A model generated the notes under the pieces. The model saw only the letters and a list, made by a program, of their open reading frames with translations. It was not told the origin of the DNA and did no database searches. A stretch of DNA of 64,000 nucleotides, from positions 620,001-684,000 of the forward strand of contig NZ_CP054257.1 in the NCBI RefSeq assembly GCF_017893945.1, given 5' to 3'. The stretch's first letter is position 1. Each line of letters starts with the position of its first letter. This DNA comes from Treponema parvum (lineage in GTDB: Bacteria > Spirochaetota > Spirochaetia > Treponematales > Treponemataceae). This document shows, piece after piece, positions 34,147 through 43,408 of the stretch. Both the position numbers and the translations under genes were made by a program.

Positions 34147-35682
34147 ATGGGCATCGATAAATATGAAATAGTGATAGGCTGTGAAATTCACACGCAGCTT
34201 TTGACCGCGACAAAAGCTTTTTGCGCATGTGAAAACCGCTACGGCGGTATGCCGGATACGCGGGTATGTCCCGTTTGCTTGGGGCTTCCGGGCGCAATGC
34301 CGCGCGTAAGCAAGGGCTATGTTGAGCTCGGCGCCGTCGCGGGGCAGGCTTTAAATTGCCGCATAGCGCGCTTTACCAAATTCGACCGCAAACACTATTT
34401 TTACCCTGATTTGGCAAAGGGTTATCAGATTACCCAGTACGATATTCCTCTTTGTTCGGACGGATATGTCGATTTGCCTTTTACGCATTTTCCCGAAGAA
34501 GAGCGGCCCGGCGGTAAAAAATTTAGGCCCGATAATTTTAAAGGCGAAAATTGCGTTATCGACGGAAGCTATCGCCGCGTCCGCGTAGAACGCATTCATT
34601 TGGAAGAAGACGTAGGAAAATCGCTTCATTTTGAAGGAAAACATTCCTATATAGATTATAACCGCTGCGGAACGCCTCTTATTGAAATAGTTACCAAACC
34701 CGATATTTCAAGTCCCGACGAGGCGTCTCTTTTTATGCAGACGGTGCAGGAAATTCTACGTTATGTCCGCGTCACAAAAGGCAATCTGGAAGAAGGAAAC
34801 ATGCGCTGCGACGCAAACATAAATCTTAACATTTGGGAAAACGGAAAACTTTACCATACTCCTATTTCCGAAATTAAAAATTTAAACTCGTTCCGCGCGA
34901 TACGCGAAGCCTGCTCGTACGAGGCCGAACGGCAGCTGCGTGAATTTGAAACTGACAGAAAGAAATTCGAGCCGGGCTATAAAAACACCATGACTTGGGA
35001 CGAAGAAAAGGGCGTTACCGCCGTCATGCGCACAAAAAATTCTTTTGTAGATTATCGTTTTGTGGTCGAACCGGACATAAAACCGTTCAGCGTAAGCGAA
35101 AGTTTGATAGAAGACGCCCGTAAGGCCGTCGGAGAACTGCCCGAAGCGAAGCGCACGCGCTTTAAAAAGGAATTCGCCCTGAGCGATTTTGACGCGGAAA
35201 CACTAACTTCAACGCGCGAACTTGCCATGTGGTTTGAAGAAGCGGCAAAAAATTCCAAAAGCGCAAAGCGCGTCGCAAATCTCATACTTTCGGAACTCCT
35301 TGCGGTGTTGAACGAAAAGAATCAAACTGTCGGCGAAATCGAAATTACTCCTTTGCACATCGCAGAGCTTGCGGATGCGCTGGAATCGAACAAGATCACA
35401 AGCAAGCAGGGAAAAGAAGTCTTTGCCCTGATGCTTGAAAAAAATCTTCTTCCTTCCGTTATCATCAAAGAACAAGGTTTTGAGCAGGTCAGCGATGCGG
35501 ACGCGATAGAAAAGATCGTCGACGACGTTATAAACGCAAATCCCAAAGCCGTGGCTGATTTTAAAGGCGGCAAAACGAACGTCGTAGGATGGCTTATGGG
35601 GCAGGTGATGAAAAAGTCTTGCGGCAAGGCCGATCCGAATCAGGCTTCCGCTCTTTTGAACAAAAAGCTGTCTGGTTTATAA
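34147..35682 (+). CDS. gatB: Asp-tRNA(Asn)/Glu-tRNA(Gln) amidotransferase subunit B
   Basis: Subunit of the GatCAB complex that converts mischarged Glu-tRNA(Gln) or Asp-tRNA(Asn); 511 residues. The start at 34147 (MGIDKYEIVIGCEIHTQLLT) is favoured by TAAGGA upstream and by the family N-terminus; an ATG 30 bp upstream is less likely. Visible: IGCEIHTQL, CPVCLGLPGAMP with Cys pairs of the zinc-type knuckle, KHYFYPDLAKGYQITQ, LEEDVGKSLH and the C-terminal YqeY-like tail domain (VVGWLMGQVMKKS). gatA and gatC are not in the window, so the complex genes are scattered. Confidence 0.95.
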   Translation: MGIDKYEIVIGCEIHTQLLTATKAFCACENRYGGMPDTRVCPVCLGLPGAMPRVSKGYVELGAVAGQALNCRIARFTKFDRKHYFYPDLAKGYQITQYDIPLCSDGYVDLPFTHFPEEERPGGKKFRPDNFKGENCVIDGSYRRVRVERIHLEEDVGKSLHFEGKHSYIDYNRCGTPLIEIVTKPDISSPDEASLFMQTVQEILRYVRVTKGNLEEGNMRCDANINLNIWENGKLYHTPISEIKNLNSFRAIREACSYEAERQLREFETDRKKFEPGYKNTMTWDEEKGVTAVMRTKNSFVDYRFVVEPDIKPFSVSESLIEDARKAVGELPEAKRTRFKKEFALSDFDAETLTSTRELAMWFEEAAKNSKSAKRVANLILSELLAVLNEKNQTVGEIEITPLHIAELADALESNKITSKQGKEVFALMLEKNLLPSVIIKEQGFEQVSDADAIEKIVDDVINANPKAVADFKGGKTNVVGWLMGQVMKKSCGKADPNQASALLNKKLSGL

Positions 35683-35876
35683 AAACTGCTTCGGCGTGAA
35701 AACGTACCGGCTCTTTGCATAAATCGCCGTATAAAAGCCGTAGCCGTAGAGTCTTCGGCGTCTTTATAAAACGGCTTAATCCGACAGTGAAACATCGAGT
35801 TTTAATTTTCCGGCTTATTGACATTATTTAAAAAAAATTCAAGAATTAGAGGCAGCTAATAAAAGTTAGTCAGTGT

Positions 35877-36656
35877 ATGAAAAAGATAGCGATTTACGGT
35901 AAGGGCGGAATAGGCAAATCCACTACTACGTCGAATTTGTCCGCAGCTTTAAGCACATTGGGTTTTAAAGTGATGCAGATCGGCTGCGATCCCAAATCGG
36001 ATTCTGTAAAAAACCTTATGGGGGGAAAAAGAATCCCTACGGTGCTCGATCGGCTGCGCGAAAACGAAAACGTTAAACTAACATTGGCCGACATAGTTTT
36101 TAAGGGGTTTAACGGCGTTTTGTGCGTTGAAGCCGGCGGGCCTACGCCTGGGATCGGCTGTGCGGGACGAGGCATTATCACCGCGTTCGATAAACTCGAA
36201 GAGCTCGATGCCTACGTAACCTATAAGCCGGATATAGTTTTATACGACGTTTTGGGCGATGTCGTCTGCGGAGGGTTTGCTATGCCTATCCGAAACGGCT
36301 ATGCCGACGAAGTTTATATAGTTACGTCAGGCGAAATGATGGCTTTATATGCGGCATCCAATATCGTTCACGCTATAAACAATTTCGGTAAGCGCGGCTA
36401 CGCTCGGTATGCCGGCGTTATTTTGAACGCGCGAAACGTAGCCGATGAAGTTGAATTGGTAAATAAGGCCTTAAAAGAGATAGGCGGTTCGATAATTCAG
36501 GTAATCCCGAGAAGCGCGACGGTTCAGGATTCCGAAAATCAGGGGAAAACCGTTATCGAAGCGTACCCGAAATCCGAAATGGCAGGGGTTTACCTAGAAC
36601 TGGCAAAAAAGATAGGCGACTCGCTTAAAAAAGAAGAAAACGATGCAGTGCTGTAA
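35877..36656 (+). CDS. NifH-like ATPase (nitrogenase-like reductase component)
   Basis: Predicted ATP-dependent electron donor of 259 residues, dimeric and bridged by one [4Fe-4S] cluster in the family. P-loop GKGGIGKST at residues 8-16, switch region GCDPKSDS, cluster ligands Cys95 in [13 protein letters not shown] and Cys131 in [17 protein letters not shown], and Arg98, the ADP-ribosylation position of true NifH, are all present. It is shorter at the C-terminus than nitrogenase NifH (about 290). The D-like subunit overlaps by 14 bp. No nitrogenase accessory genes (nifB, nifE, nifN) are nearby, so it is a member of the nitrogenase-like group, not evidence of N2 fixation. A possible promoter is TTGACA at 35818-35823 with a weak -10. 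Confidence 0.9.
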   Translation: MKKIAIYGKGGIGKSTTTSNLSAALSTLGFKVMQIGCDPKSDSVKNLMGGKRIPTVLDRLRENENVKLTLADIVFKGFNGVLCVEAGGPTPGIGCAGRGIITAFDKLEELDAYVTYKPDIVLYDVLGDVVCGGFAMPIRNGYADEVYIVTSGEMMALYAASNIVHAINNFGKRGYARYAGVILNARNVADEVELVNKALKEIGGSIIQVIPRSATVQDSENQGKTVIEAYPKSEMAGVYLELAKKIGDSLKKEENDAVL

Positions 36657-37902
36657 CGCTAATTTCGATAAGTGTCTTCACTATGTATCTCCCGGCCACG
36701 GCGGCTGGGGGGTTATCCGTGTAGCCGCCCTGGTTCCCGAAAGCCGGATGCTTTTTATTTCTCCATTCGCTTGCGGCAGGCACGGCGCCTTAGGCGGAAT
36801 GCTTGCAGGCGTAAAAGACAGAATATCTTATCTTTTTATCGACGAAAGCGACATTGTCTCCGGTAATTATGAAGAGATGATCCCGAATGCCGTTGAAGAG
36901 CTTTTTGAATTTTTAGGCGAACGCCCGAAAGTTCTGTTTTACTTTGTTTCCTGCCTTGACGATCTTTTGGGAACCGATCACGAGGCCGTATGCGCCATTC
37001 TTTCGGAAAAATATCCGGACGTTCATTTCCGTTCCTGCCACATGAATCCTTTTCAGATGGACACCGCAATTCCGCCCATGGTCGGCCTTCAATTGAATAT
37101 TTACAGTCTCCTGCCGGAAGGCAGAAAAAAAAATCCCAAACAGATAAATTTGCTTGGAAATAACGAGCCCGTAAGCAAAAGCTGCGAATTGTTCCGTTAT
37201 ACTGCGGCACAGGGGTTTACGGTTAAGCATATTACGGATTGCAAAACTTTTGAGGAATTTGAAAGCCTTGCGGAGTCCTGCTTGAACATAATTGTAACTC
37301 CGCCTGCAAAAAAAGCCGGCGCTAAATTGGAAGAAAGGCTTAAAATTCCTTATTTGATCCGGTTTGTAACCTATGACGTTGAAGAAATAAAAGATTTTTA
37401 TTTAAATCTTTTTGCCAAGCTGAATATGACGCCGCCTGATATGACGGGCGATATTGAAAAAGCCGAAAACGCGTTTAAAGCGGCAAAAAAAGTAATAGGC
37501 GATTTTCCTATTGCGATAGATTTTCAGGCGATAAAGGCGCCGTTTTGTCTTGCCAGAGTGCTTTTGCAGCGCGGATTTAACGTTCGGTTGATCTGCGCCG
37601 ATCAGGTTTTGGAATTCGATAAAGCAAATTATGAATGGCTCCGCCTGAATTATCCCGAACTTGAAGTGATGAATCCGCTGCATCCCGATACTGTAAAATT
37701 CGAATACAAGGGCAGGGATTTTCTTTGTATAGGTTTTGACGCCGGCTATTTAACCGGCAGCAAACACGTTGTGGACTTTCTTGACGACGCTGGGAACTAC
37801 GGTTTTGACGGCATCGCGAGGCTGTCTGACCTTATGATCAAAGCGTACGAGCAGGAAGCTGACGTTAACAAAATGATCAATGACGCCGGATTGATAATAT
37901 GA
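36643..37902 (+). CDS. Nitrogenase component 1-like protein, NifD-like subunit
   Basis: Cytoplasmic protein of 419 residues of the oxidoreductase/nitrogenase component 1 family. By alignment by eye, Cys11 ([11 protein letters not shown]), Cys44 ([10 protein letters not shown]) and Cys104 ([12 protein letters not shown]) match the three P-cluster cysteines of NifD (Cys62, Cys88 and Cys154). Where NifD has the cofactor ligand Cys275 (NVLHCYR) this protein has NIIVTPP, and the H442 region is shortened to [11 protein letters not shown], so both FeMo-cofactor ligands are missing. It should carry a [4Fe-4S] or P-type cluster and bind another substrate. It overlaps the NifH-like gene by 14 bp and the K-like gene by 4 bp. 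The exact reaction is unknown. Confidence 0.85.
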   Translation: MQCCNANFDKCLHYVSPGHGGWGVIRVAALVPESRMLFISPFACGRHGALGGMLAGVKDRISYLFIDESDIVSGNYEEMIPNAVEELFEFLGERPKVLFYFVSCLDDLLGTDHEAVCAILSEKYPDVHFRSCHMNPFQMDTAIPPMVGLQLNIYSLLPEGRKKNPKQINLLGNNEPVSKSCELFRYTAAQGFTVKHITDCKTFEEFESLAESCLNIIVTPPAKKAGAKLEERLKIPYLIRFVTYDVEEIKDFYLNLFAKLNMTPPDMTGDIEKAENAFKAAKKVIGDFPIAIDFQAIKAPFCLARVLLQRGFNVRLICADQVLEFDKANYEWLRLNYPELEVMNPLHPDTVKFEYKGRDFLCIGFDAGYLTGSKHVVDFLDDAGNYGFDGIARLSDLMIKAYEQEADVNKMINDAGLII

Positions 37903-39107
37903 GTAAACTGTGTATAACCTTACCGCCTTTAGCTCCGGACTACTCGGGCGTAGCGTCCGCCCTTTTCGACATGGGCGGAATGATAGTGATCCATGACGCG
38001 TCAGGCTGCACGGGCAATTACGTCGGTTACGACGAACCCCGCTGGATGGGTTCAAAATCGGCGGTTTATTGTTCGGGGCTCCGTCACATGGACGCGGTTT
38101 TAGGCAGAGACGACAAATATATCGACATGATCGTAAAAGCCGCCGAAAGCATACGCCCGAATTTTTTTGCTTTTTTGGGCAGCCCCGTTCCGATGGTGAT
38201 AGGCACGGACTACAAGGGAATCGCCGAAGAAGTTGAAAACATCACCGGCGTTCCTTCCATGGGATTCGATACGAAGGGGCTGGACTATTACGATAAAGGA
38301 ATTTCCGAAGCGCTCATTGCGGTTTTGAAAAAATTTGTTCCTGCAGCTATGCCGGAATCTTTTGTCCCTAAGATCAAGGCGATAAACCTTGTAGGCGTTA
38401 CGCCGCTTGACTTCGGGAATAAGGGAAACGACATATTCCTTAAAAAGGCGTTTGAAGAAGAAGGCGTTGCGGTTAATTCTGTTTTATCGATGGGATTGAC
38501 GATCGACTCGCTTATAGCTTCCGTAAATTCAAAATTGAATGTCGTCGTTTCTTACAGTGGACTGGACGTTGCGCGGTTTATGAAAAAAAAGTACGGCATC
38601 CCGTTTATCGCAGGGCTTCCGCTGGGAAACAAGGACAAGAGTTTTATTCTTAGAGTAAAAGAGCTGCTTGAAAGCGTTCCGCCCGTTCCGTCGGATTTTG
38701 AAAGCAACGGAATGTCGCTCGATAAAGAACTTAATAAAAGCAGTTCGGTAAATATTTTGGTTGCGGGCGAGCAAGTGTTCGCCCTTGCGGTTAGAAACAG
38801 ATTGCTTCGTATGAATAGAGGATTTCATGTCGACGCGGCCTTTTTGTACAATGCGGCAGAAGAATATTCGGAGGCGGGCGACCGTGTTTGCAAAAACGAG
38901 GGCGAGCTTCGCGCCATGCTCAATTCGGGAAAATACCGAAAAGTCATCGCGGATCCGCTTGTCGGTCAGCTTATAAAAGACCGGTCAAAAATTGAATTTT
39001 ACGGAACGCCGCATCCGGCTCTTTCGAGCAAAATCCATTGGAATGAAATTTTTAATTATTTCAGTTCGGATATGGAGGATTTTCTCCATTCAATCGTTAA
39101 AAAATAA
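37899..39107 (+). CDS. Nitrogenase component 1-like protein, NifK-like subunit
   Basis: Partner subunit of 402 residues, start overlapping the D-like stop by 4 bp. Cys5 (LCITLPPLAPDYSGV) and Cys37 (IHDASGCTGNY) match NifK Cys70 and Cys95; the third NifK position, Cys153 (TTCMAEVIGDD), is replaced by GSPVPMVIGTD, so only two of three are kept. The YCSGLRHMDAVLGRDDKYI segment corresponds to NifK's SMTEDAAVFGG. Together with the D-like subunit five of six ligand positions remain, resembling the simpler cluster of dark-operative protochlorophyllide reductase rather than the 8-iron P-cluster (inference). A 26-bp palindrome follows before the importer genes. Confidence 0.85.
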   Translation: MSKLCITLPPLAPDYSGVASALFDMGGMIVIHDASGCTGNYVGYDEPRWMGSKSAVYCSGLRHMDAVLGRDDKYIDMIVKAAESIRPNFFAFLGSPVPMVIGTDYKGIAEEVENITGVPSMGFDTKGLDYYDKGISEALIAVLKKFVPAAMPESFVPKIKAINLVGVTPLDFGNKGNDIFLKKAFEEEGVAVNSVLSMGLTIDSLIASVNSKLNVVVSYSGLDVARFMKKKYGIPFIAGLPLGNKDKSFILRVKELLESVPPVPSDFESNGMSLDKELNKSSSVNILVAGEQVFALAVRNRLLRMNRGFHVDAAFLYNAAEEYSEAGDRVCKNEGELRAMLNSGKYRKVIADPLVGQLIKDRSKIEFYGTPHPALSSKIHWNEIFNYFSSDMEDFLHSIVKK

Positions 39108-39114
39108 AAGGGAA

Positions 39115-39140
39115 CCTCTAAAAACTGCAGTTTTTAGAGG
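39115..39140. repeat. Perfect 26-bp palindrome, family member 3
   Basis: Arms CCTCTAAAAACTG and CAGTTTTTAGAGG are exact complements. It lies between the NifK-like gene and the first importer lipoprotein. Related palindromes are at 5093 and 17547. Confidence 0.85.
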
Positions 39141-39186
39141 TATCTGCGGCTCATGAGCCGACCCGAAAGTTTTATAGGAGTTCATA

Positions 39187-40284
39187 ATGAAAAAATCATT
39201 ATTCCGTATTTTGGCAGTATTTTTACTTGTGACGGCCTTAGGGTGTTCAAAAAAAGAAAAAACTGCTCAGGAAACAACGCGCACCGTTGTTGATCATAAT
39301 GGAGACACCATCGTGCTTCCGGCAAAGATTGAAAGAGTTGTTATCGCAAGCCTTATTCCGCTTCCTTCAGTCTATTGTCTTTACCGCGGCGGAACGCAAA
39401 ACCTTGTGGGAATTCCGCCCGCTTCAATGTCAGCCGCCGTTAATTCGCAGCTTGTAAAAATTTATCCCGAAATTGCAAAAATGGACACAAGCTTTGTTCA
39501 AAACGGGAGCGTAAACATCGAACAGCTTATGAGCTTAAAGCCGGATGTTATTTTGTTTTCGGCGACAAACGCAAAGGAACGCGAGATGTTCAAAACCTCG
39601 GGAATCCCTGCGGTAGGTTTTTCTTTCGCTCAGTTTGATTTTGACGCGATTGCGATCTATGAAAGCTGGATAAAACTTTTAGGCGAAATTTTCGGCGACA
39701 CCGGCCGCGCGGATAAAATGCTTGCCTATAGCCACTCGGTTGAAAAGTTTGTAAAAGAGCGTGTTGAAAAAATCCCCGAAGATAAAAAGCCCCGCTGTCT
39801 GGTGTTTTACGCCTGCGACGACAGGGGAATGAGAGTTTCCGGTTCAAAGATGTTCGGACAGTATTGGATTGAGACCGTTGGAGGAATAAACGCCGCGTCG
39901 GAGTTGAAGGGAACGGCCTCCGTCAATATGGAACAGATTTATGATTGGAATCCCGACAAGGTGTTTCTCAATAATTTCTGCGCAAGTCTGCCTGAAGATC
40001 TTTACAACAACGCTTTTAAAAACCAGGACTGGAGTTCCGTAAAAGCCGTGCAGACAAGGCAGGTCTATAAATATCCTTTGGGAATGTACCGCTGGTGCCC
40101 GCCGGGACCGGATATTCCTTTAAGTTTGCTTTGGTGTGCAAAGCAAATTCAGCCGGAAGTGTTTTCCGATGTAGATATGGATAAAGAGATAAAGACTTAT
40201 TTCAAGAATATGTACGGCGTCGAGTTGTCCGATAAGGATCTGTCGGAAATTTACAATCCTCCGCGCGAAGCTGCGATTTACTGA
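39187..40284 (+). CDS. Siderophore/cobalamin-type ABC transporter binding lipoprotein 1 (FecB/BtuF-like)
   Basis: Lipoprotein of 365 residues: signal peptide with lipobox ALGC (Cys20), then a class III binding-protein fold. Features: RTVVDHNGDTIVLPAKIERVVI at the start of the mature part, EQLMSLKPDVILFSATN and LGEIFGDTGRADKML, all typical of iron-siderophore/cobalamin/tetrapyrrole binding proteins. A GGAG site sits a few bases before the ATG. It is the first of two such proteins for one permease/ATPase and lies in the same operon as the nitrogenase-like subunits. The ligand is unknown; a metal chelate or tetrapyrrole-like compound is the reasonable guess. Confidence 0.88.
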   Translation: MKKSLFRILAVFLLVTALGCSKKEKTAQETTRTVVDHNGDTIVLPAKIERVVIASLIPLPSVYCLYRGGTQNLVGIPPASMSAAVNSQLVKIYPEIAKMDTSFVQNGSVNIEQLMSLKPDVILFSATNAKEREMFKTSGIPAVGFSFAQFDFDAIAIYESWIKLLGEIFGDTGRADKMLAYSHSVEKFVKERVEKIPEDKKPRCLVFYACDDRGMRVSGSKMFGQYWIETVGGINAASELKGTASVNMEQIYDWNPDKVFLNNFCASLPEDLYNNAFKNQDWSSVKAVQTRQVYKYPLGMYRWCPPGPDIPLSLLWCAKQIQPEVFSDVDMDKEIKTYFKNMYGVELSDKDLSEIYNPPREAAIY

Positions 40285-40401
40285 CAGACGCAGCCTCGTT
40301 AAGCGGCGCCGTTGGAAACTTGCGCCCGTGCGTTCGTTGCGCGGCGCCTTTTAACTGCGAGTTTTCTTTCGAAAGCTAATTTATTTTTTAAGGAAGAAAT
40401 A

Positions 40402-41502
40402 ATGAAAAAAATATTGTTGAGTATTATCGCCGCGACTTTCGTCTTTACGGCGCTCGGATGCACGAAAAAAAGCGGAGCGGCTTCGGAACCTGCAACAAGG
40501 ACTATAGTCGATCAGAACGGAGACTCTATTACGATCCCTTCAAAAATCGAACGTGTCGTCATAACGTCCCTTTGGCCGCTGCCTTCAATTTACTGCTTGT
40601 ACCGCGGAGGAATTACGAATCTTGTAGGTATGCATCCGGGATCAATGGCCGCCGCAAAAAATTCATATTTGGCCGCAGTCTACCCGGACGTTTTAAATAT
40701 CAGCACGAAATTTGTGGAAAATAACGTAGTCAACATCGAACAGCTTATGAGCTTAAAGCCCGATGTGATTCTTTTTTCCGCAACGAACACTAAAGAAAAA
40801 GAAATGTTTCAGGCTGCGGGACTTCCCGCGATAGGCTTTGCCACTAACATTGCCGGTTGGAACACTATTGAAACTTATGCGAGCTGGATTCAATTGCTCG
40901 GTGAAATTTTCGGAGACACCGGCCGCTCTACAAAGATAATAGAATACGGTCGTAAAATCGAAGAGATGGTAAAATCCCGAAACGATTCCGTTTCGGATGC
41001 GGAACGTCCGAAAACGCTCATATTGTTCAGGTACGATCAGTCTGGCATTGCGACTTCCGGTTCCACTCATTTCGGGCAGTACTGGATCACTACGGCCGGC
41101 GGTAAAAATGTCGCGCAGGATATCAAAGGCGTTCCTTCGATAAACATGGAACAGATTTATCAATGGAATCCCGATATTATTGTGCTTACGAATTTTACCG
41201 CATATCTGCCTGAAGATTTATACGACAACAAGATCAAAGGATACGACTGGAGTACGGTCAACGCCGTAAAAAATCATAAGGTGTACAAATTCCCTCTGGG
41301 AATGTACCGCTGGTATCCGCCGTCCTCGGATTCCCCTCTTTCTTTGCTCTGGCTTTCTACAAAACTTCAAAGCGAAAGATTCGCCGATATCGATATGGAT
41401 AAAACGATCAAAGATTATTTTAAAAATCTTTACGGTGTGACGCTCACCGACGAAGACGTAAATACAATCTATAATCCGCCGAGAGAAGCGGCTGTCTATT
41501 AA
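40402..41502 (+). CDS. Siderophore/cobalamin-type ABC transporter binding lipoprotein 2 (FecB/BtuF-like)
   Basis: Paralogue of the preceding lipoprotein, 366 residues, lipobox ALGC (Cys20), and closely similar throughout (for example VNIEQLMSLKPDVILFSATN in both, and the shared ending YNPPREAA-V/I-Y). The start at 40402 is set by AAGGAAG; the frame is open upstream without a signal. Ligand-pocket regions differ (PPASMSAAVNSQ versus HPGSMAAAKNSY), so two related ligands are possible. The permease starts 1 bp after its stop. Confidence 0.88.
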   Translation: MKKILLSIIAATFVFTALGCTKKSGAASEPATRTIVDQNGDSITIPSKIERVVITSLWPLPSIYCLYRGGITNLVGMHPGSMAAAKNSYLAAVYPDVLNISTKFVENNVVNIEQLMSLKPDVILFSATNTKEKEMFQAAGLPAIGFATNIAGWNTIETYASWIQLLGEIFGDTGRSTKIIEYGRKIEEMVKSRNDSVSDAERPKTLILFRYDQSGIATSGSTHFGQYWITTAGGKNVAQDIKGVPSINMEQIYQWNPDIIVLTNFTAYLPEDLYDNKIKGYDWSTVNAVKNHKVYKFPLGMYRWYPPSSDSPLSLLWLSTKLQSERFADIDMDKTIKDYFKNLYGVTLTDEDVNTIYNPPREAAVY

Positions 41503-41503
41503 T

Positions 41504-42514
41504 ATGACTAACAGGTTATGTAAAAATACGCTTTATACGGTGTTAAGCGTTTTGCCCTTTGTTCTGGCGCTGTTTTGTTTGGGCATAGGGCGCTTTAAGC
41601 TTTCCATCCCCGAAACGCTTGAAACTTTGTCTCAGGCGTTTACCGGGAACGTTACAAACCAGATGGCGTATTCCGTCATCTGGAGAATCCGCGTGCCCAG
41701 GATTATTCTTTCCCTTCTTGTAGGCGCAGGATTGTCGGTTTCGGGAGCGGCGTTTCAGGGGCTGTTTTCAAACCCGCTTGCTACGCCCGACACGATCGGG
41801 GTTGCAAGCGGCGCGTCGTTCGGCGCCGTGCTTGGCCTTTTATTTGACGGAAATTTGATAATAGTCCAGCTCATGGCGCTGGTATTCGGGCTTCTGACAT
41901 GCCTTCTTACTTATCTTATAAGCCGGTCGAGGGGAAAAACTTCGATCATTATGATCGTTTTGTCGGGAATGATAATTTCCGCGATGTGTCAGGCTTTGGT
42001 GTCCTTGCTTAAATATGTTGCCGACCCTCAGGAAAAACTTCCTACGATTACATATTGGCTTATGGGAAGCCTTGCCAGCGCTTCGTACAGGGCGTTGATC
42101 CTCGGCGCACCGTTTATACTGTTCGGCTGCATGGTTATTTTTTTTCTGCGCTGGAGGATAAACATTCTTTCGCTGCAGGAGGACGAAGTAAAATCCATGG
42201 GGATAAATATCAACCTGATGCGCATGATCGTCATTGTAGCGTCTTCTATGATCACGGCTTCTTGTATTTCAATGTGCGGTCAAGTAGGGTGGGTAGGACT
42301 TTTGGTTCCGCATATTTCCCGCATGATCGGGGGCAGCAACAATAAGACCGTAATTCCTTTGAGCATCGCGATAGGAGCTTCTTTTATGCTTGTGATCGAT
42401 ACTTTTGCGCGCAGCATGACTGCGGCTGAAATTCCTGTTTCGATTTTAACTTCCGTTATCGGAGCGCCGATCTTTATTATGCTTTTAAGAAAGACGGGAG
42501 GGATAAAAGAATGA
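41504..42514 (+). CDS. FecCD/BtuC-family ABC transporter permease
   Basis: Inner-membrane permease of 336 residues with about ten hydrophobic segments. Family motifs are visible: RIPRI-like RIRVPRIILSLLVGAGLSVSGAAFQGLFSNPLATPDTIGVASGASFGAVLG (residues 60-110) and the late cytoplasmic loop CGQVGWVGLLVPHISRMIGG that contacts the ATPase. It dimerises in the family, so one gene suffices. It starts 1 bp after lipoprotein 2 and ends in a 4-bp overlap with the ATPase. Confidence 0.94.
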   Translation: MTNRLCKNTLYTVLSVLPFVLALFCLGIGRFKLSIPETLETLSQAFTGNVTNQMAYSVIWRIRVPRIILSLLVGAGLSVSGAAFQGLFSNPLATPDTIGVASGASFGAVLGLLFDGNLIIVQLMALVFGLLTCLLTYLISRSRGKTSIIMIVLSGMIISAMCQALVSLLKYVADPQEKLPTITYWLMGSLASASYRALILGAPFILFGCMVIFFLRWRINILSLQEDEVKSMGININLMRMIVIVASSMITASCISMCGQVGWVGLLVPHISRMIGGSNNKTVIPLSIAIGASFMLVIDTFARSMTAAEIPVSILTSVIGAPIFIMLLRKTGGIKE

Positions 42515-43299
42515 TATTTTCCGTAGAAAACGGATTTTTCAGTTACGGAAATACGACCGTGCTAAGCGATATTTCTTTTGCGATCGAAAGTCCTGAAATC
42601 CTTTGCGTGCTGGGTTCCAACGGAGTGGGGAAAACCACTTTGCTCAAATGCATGATGGGAATACAAAAGTGGAACAGGGGAAAGACTCTTATCGACGGAA
42701 AAAGATTGGAACAGATTCCCACTAAAAAACTGTGGCAGAAGATCGCGTATGTGCCTCAAGCCAAAAATTCGATGTTCGCATACACCGCGCTGGACATGAT
42801 ACTTATGGGAAGGAGCGCCCATTTAGGCGTTTTTGCCCAGCCTTCGGCAAAAGATTACGAAATTGCGCTCAAATCTATGACTGAAGTCGGCATTTTACAT
42901 TTAAAAGACAAGCTTTGTACTCAGATAAGCGGCGGAGAGCTTCAGATGGTGCTTATCGCCCGCGCTCTTACTACAAATCCCCAACTGCTGATCCTTGACG
43001 AGCCGGAATCCAACCTTGATTTTAAGAATCAGCTTATCATACTCGATACTATAAAAAAAATGTCTTCCGAGCGCGGCATAAGCGCTATAGTGAACACACA
43101 TTATCCTGCGCACGCTCTGCAGATCGCCGATAAGGCTCTCATTCTTAATAAAGACGGAACTCACGAATTCGGCGGATGCGGTTCCACGATAACGGAAGAT
43201 TCTCTTCGTAAGTCGTTTTCCGTCAATGTAGCTATCACAGGCTTTGAAAGGGACGAACGAGAATACAGGACTGTAGTTCCTCTGAGCATTGTGAATTAG
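42511..43299 (+). CDS. FecE/BtuD-family ABC transporter ATP-binding protein
   Basis: Cytoplasmic ATPase of 262 residues: Walker A GSNGVGKTT near residues 35-43, signature ISGGELQM, Walker B LLILDEPESNLD and the switch His in VNTHYPAHA. GGGAGG precedes the ATG, which overlaps the permease stop. It is the last gene of the operon that begins with the NifH-like protein; downstream genes are on the opposite strand. Confidence 0.95.
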   Translation: MIFSVENGFFSYGNTTVLSDISFAIESPEILCVLGSNGVGKTTLLKCMMGIQKWNRGKTLIDGKRLEQIPTKKLWQKIAYVPQAKNSMFAYTALDMILMGRSAHLGVFAQPSAKDYEIALKSMTEVGILHLKDKLCTQISGGELQMVLIARALTTNPQLLILDEPESNLDFKNQLIILDTIKKMSSERGISAIVNTHYPAHALQIADKALILNKDGTHEFGGCGSTITEDSLRKSFSVNVAITGFERDEREYRTVVPLSIVN

Positions 43300-43408
43300 A
43301 AAAAGTTTTGACTCGGGGGCTTTGCCTTGCCGCATCGCGCCGCGCCGGTTGAATCATGCGCTTTAACGCTTCGGCCGTGGCTTTAGAATGGCTGCAGGGC
43401 TTTTACGG

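Noticed and set aside
35818..35846. Strong promoter for the nitrogenase-like operon
   Set aside because: TTGACA is consensus but no good -10 hexamer lies at 16-18 bp, so I mention it only as a possibility and do not list it as a feature.
35877..39107. Genuine nitrogenase structural genes (nifHDK)
   Set aside because: The D-like subunit lacks the FeMo-cofactor ligands, both component 1 subunits are shorter than NifD/NifK, and no nifB, nifE, nifN or molybdate genes are present in the window.
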